This document shows positions 5,911-6,802 of a DNA stretch of 6,802 nucleotides, one piece after another. Source of the DNA: Acidimicrobiales bacterium (lineage in GTDB: Bacteria > Actinomycetota > Acidimicrobiia > Acidimicrobiales > Palsa-688); the NCBI GenBank assembly GCA_030039575.1, contig JASHVH010000259.1, positions 1 to 6,802 of the forward strand, given 5' to 3'. Made by a program: the position numbers and the translations under genes. Position 1 is the stretch's first letter; every line of letters begins with the position of its first letter. The notes under the pieces were generated by a model. The model ran no database searches. It saw only the letters and a list, made by a program, of their open reading frames with translations, and was not told where the DNA came from.

Positions 5911-6802
5911 ATGGGAAAGCGCGTGATCCCGAGGAACGGCTGGAAGCGCAAGGCCGGTGCACTCGCAGGTGTGGCTGTTGTCGCAGGCATTTTTGTGGGG
6001 GGAAGTACTCCGCAGGGTACGACGATGGTGCCCATTGCGGCCCGCACCGTAGCGACAGCGCCAAATGGCGAAGGCTACTGGATGGTGACGTCCAACGGAA
6101 AGGTCTACGCCTTCGGTAGCGCGCAACTCTACGGCGACATGGCCGGCAAGCACCTGAACGGGCCGATTGTTGGCATTATCGCCGCCCCGGATAGTAAAGG
6201 GTACTGGCTCGTTAGCAAGGACGGCGGCATTTTCTCGTTCGGAAGCGCTCGCTTTCTCGGCAGCGAAGGTAACCGCGGAATAACCTCCGTCGTCGGCGTG
6301 GCCGCGCTTCCCGGTACTGCAGGAACATCTGCAGGGCCGATTGGGCCCGCGGGGCCGAGTGGGCCAACAGGTGCCACAGGCGCGACGGGTTCCCAGGGTG
6401 CGACCGGCGATGGAGGGTCCGCGGGCGACCAAGGGGCGACGGGCCCCCAAGGTGCCGTAGGTACTCAGGGCGTAACCGGTCCGCAGGGCGCCGACGGCTG
6501 GACAGGCCCTCAAGGCCCGACGGGTGCCGAGGGCTCGACAGGCGCCGCCGGGAGCAACGGAGCACAAGGCGCCCCGGGAGCTCAGGGCAGTCAGGGCGGC
6601 AGTGGCGTGGAAGGGCCGGCAGGGCCACAGGGGTCACAGGGTTTCCAGGGCAACGCCGGAATTCAGGGTGCGACGGGCGGGCAAGGAACGCAAGGCTTCC
6701 AGGGCTCGACCGGACCGACCGGGGCCACCGGCGACTCAGGGGCCCAGGGCACGCAGGGTTCGCAAGGGTCCCAGGGCACGCAGGGTTCGCAAGGGACCCA
6801 AG
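5911..6802 (+). CDS. Collagen-like Gly-X-Y surface/secreted protein (3' end outside window)
   Basis: The frame is open from ATG 5911 to the window edge (297 codons, no stop). Residues 1-14 are basic, followed by a hydrophobic segment at about 15-31 (GALAGVAVVAGIFVGG), fitting a signal peptide or membrane anchor. Residues about 50-120 hold two related repeats, 'GYWMVTSNGKVYAFGSAQLYGD' and 'GYWLVSKDGGIFSFGSARFLGS', about 42 residues apart; they resemble propeller-like repeats of actinobacterial exported proteins. From Gly142 to the edge there are 52 Gly-X-Y triplets without interruption, expected to form a collagen-type triple helix. Pro occupies X in 11 triplets and Y in one; Gln fills Y in 23, including the last seven. 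There is no Lys or Arg in the triplet domain. A UAG at 5851-5853 closes the frame upstream with no other start between, so ATG 5911 is secure, although its ribosome site is weak (GGTGGG). The function is unknown; adhesion or cell-surface filament is plausible. Confidence 0.9.
   Translation, partial: MGKRVIPRNGWKRKAGALAGVAVVAGIFVGGSTPQGTTMVPIAARTVATAPNGEGYWMVTSNGKVYAFGSAQLYGDMAGKHLNGPIVGIIAAPDSKGYWLVSKDGGIFSFGSARFLGSEGNRGITSVVGVAALPGTAGTSAGPIGPAGPSGPTGATGATGSQGATGDGGSAGDQGATGPQGAVGTQGVTGPQGADGWTGPQGPTGAEGSTGAAGSNGAQGAPGAQGSQGGSGVEGPAGPQGSQGFQGNAGIQGATGGQGTQGFQGSTGPTGATGDSGAQGTQGSQGSQGTQGSQGTQ
6743..6802 (+). repeat. 27-bp tandem DNA repeat inside the collagen-like gene
   Basis: A 26-base identical block occurs at 6743-6768 and 6770-6795 (period 27 = nine codons, encoding Gln-ended Gly-X-Y triplets). 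A third copy appears to begin at 6797 and runs off the window. Identity at the DNA level, including synonymous positions, indicates recent duplication rather than protein selection alone. Confidence 0.8.

Noticed and set aside
5578..6567. 329-codon minus-strand frame
   Set aside because: Most of it is the antisense of the Gly-X-Y gene, whose G/C-rich periodic codons suppress stops on the other strand. The tail outside the gene (5578-5910) has no recognisable domain.
6334..6802. Repetitive DNA that could be taken for a CRISPR or minisatellite array
   Set aside because: The repeats are in phase with Gly-X-Y codons of an open reading frame and have no unique spacers.

Overview
The window looks like chromosome from a high-GC actinobacterium. 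The best clue to lineage is the right-hand gene. Its product carries two 'GYW(L/M)V...DGG(I)F(S/A)FG' repeats of a kind I associate with secreted proteins of Acidimicrobiia and related uncultured Actinobacteria. GTG and TTG starts and a possible SigR/SigH-type promoter also fit an actinobacterium. The class-level assignment is an inference.

Layout: from 1 to 4703 every recognisable gene lies on the minus strand. In order of transcription these are a cytoplasmic DsbA-like thioredoxin-fold protein (4703-4149), msrB (3909-3427) and msrA (3427-2906, sharing one base with msrB). Then come a GC-rich terminator-like hairpin, a single-polypeptide MalF+MalG-type sugar ABC permease (2734-953), a YjbR/MmcQ-family protein (896-489) and the N-terminus of an S9-type peptidase that leaves the window at base 1. 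About 1.2 kb without a recognisable gene follows (4704-5910), rich in palindromes and hairpins. On the plus strand a gene starts at 5911 and runs off the right edge. It encodes a membrane-targeted or secreted protein with a short N-terminal repeat module followed by at least 52 uninterrupted Gly-X-Y collagen-like triplets.

Function: msrB and msrA together repair both diastereomers of methionine sulfoxide. The neighbouring CPYC protein suggests a small thiol/oxidative-stress block, and the GGGAAC-N18-GTT element ahead of msrB would suit thiol-stress sigma control. The permease is an orphan here, with no ATPase or solute-binding protein in view. The collagen-like gene is physically and probably functionally separate, and is the most unusual object in the window. 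I see no phage, transposon, CRISPR or clear novel defence system.
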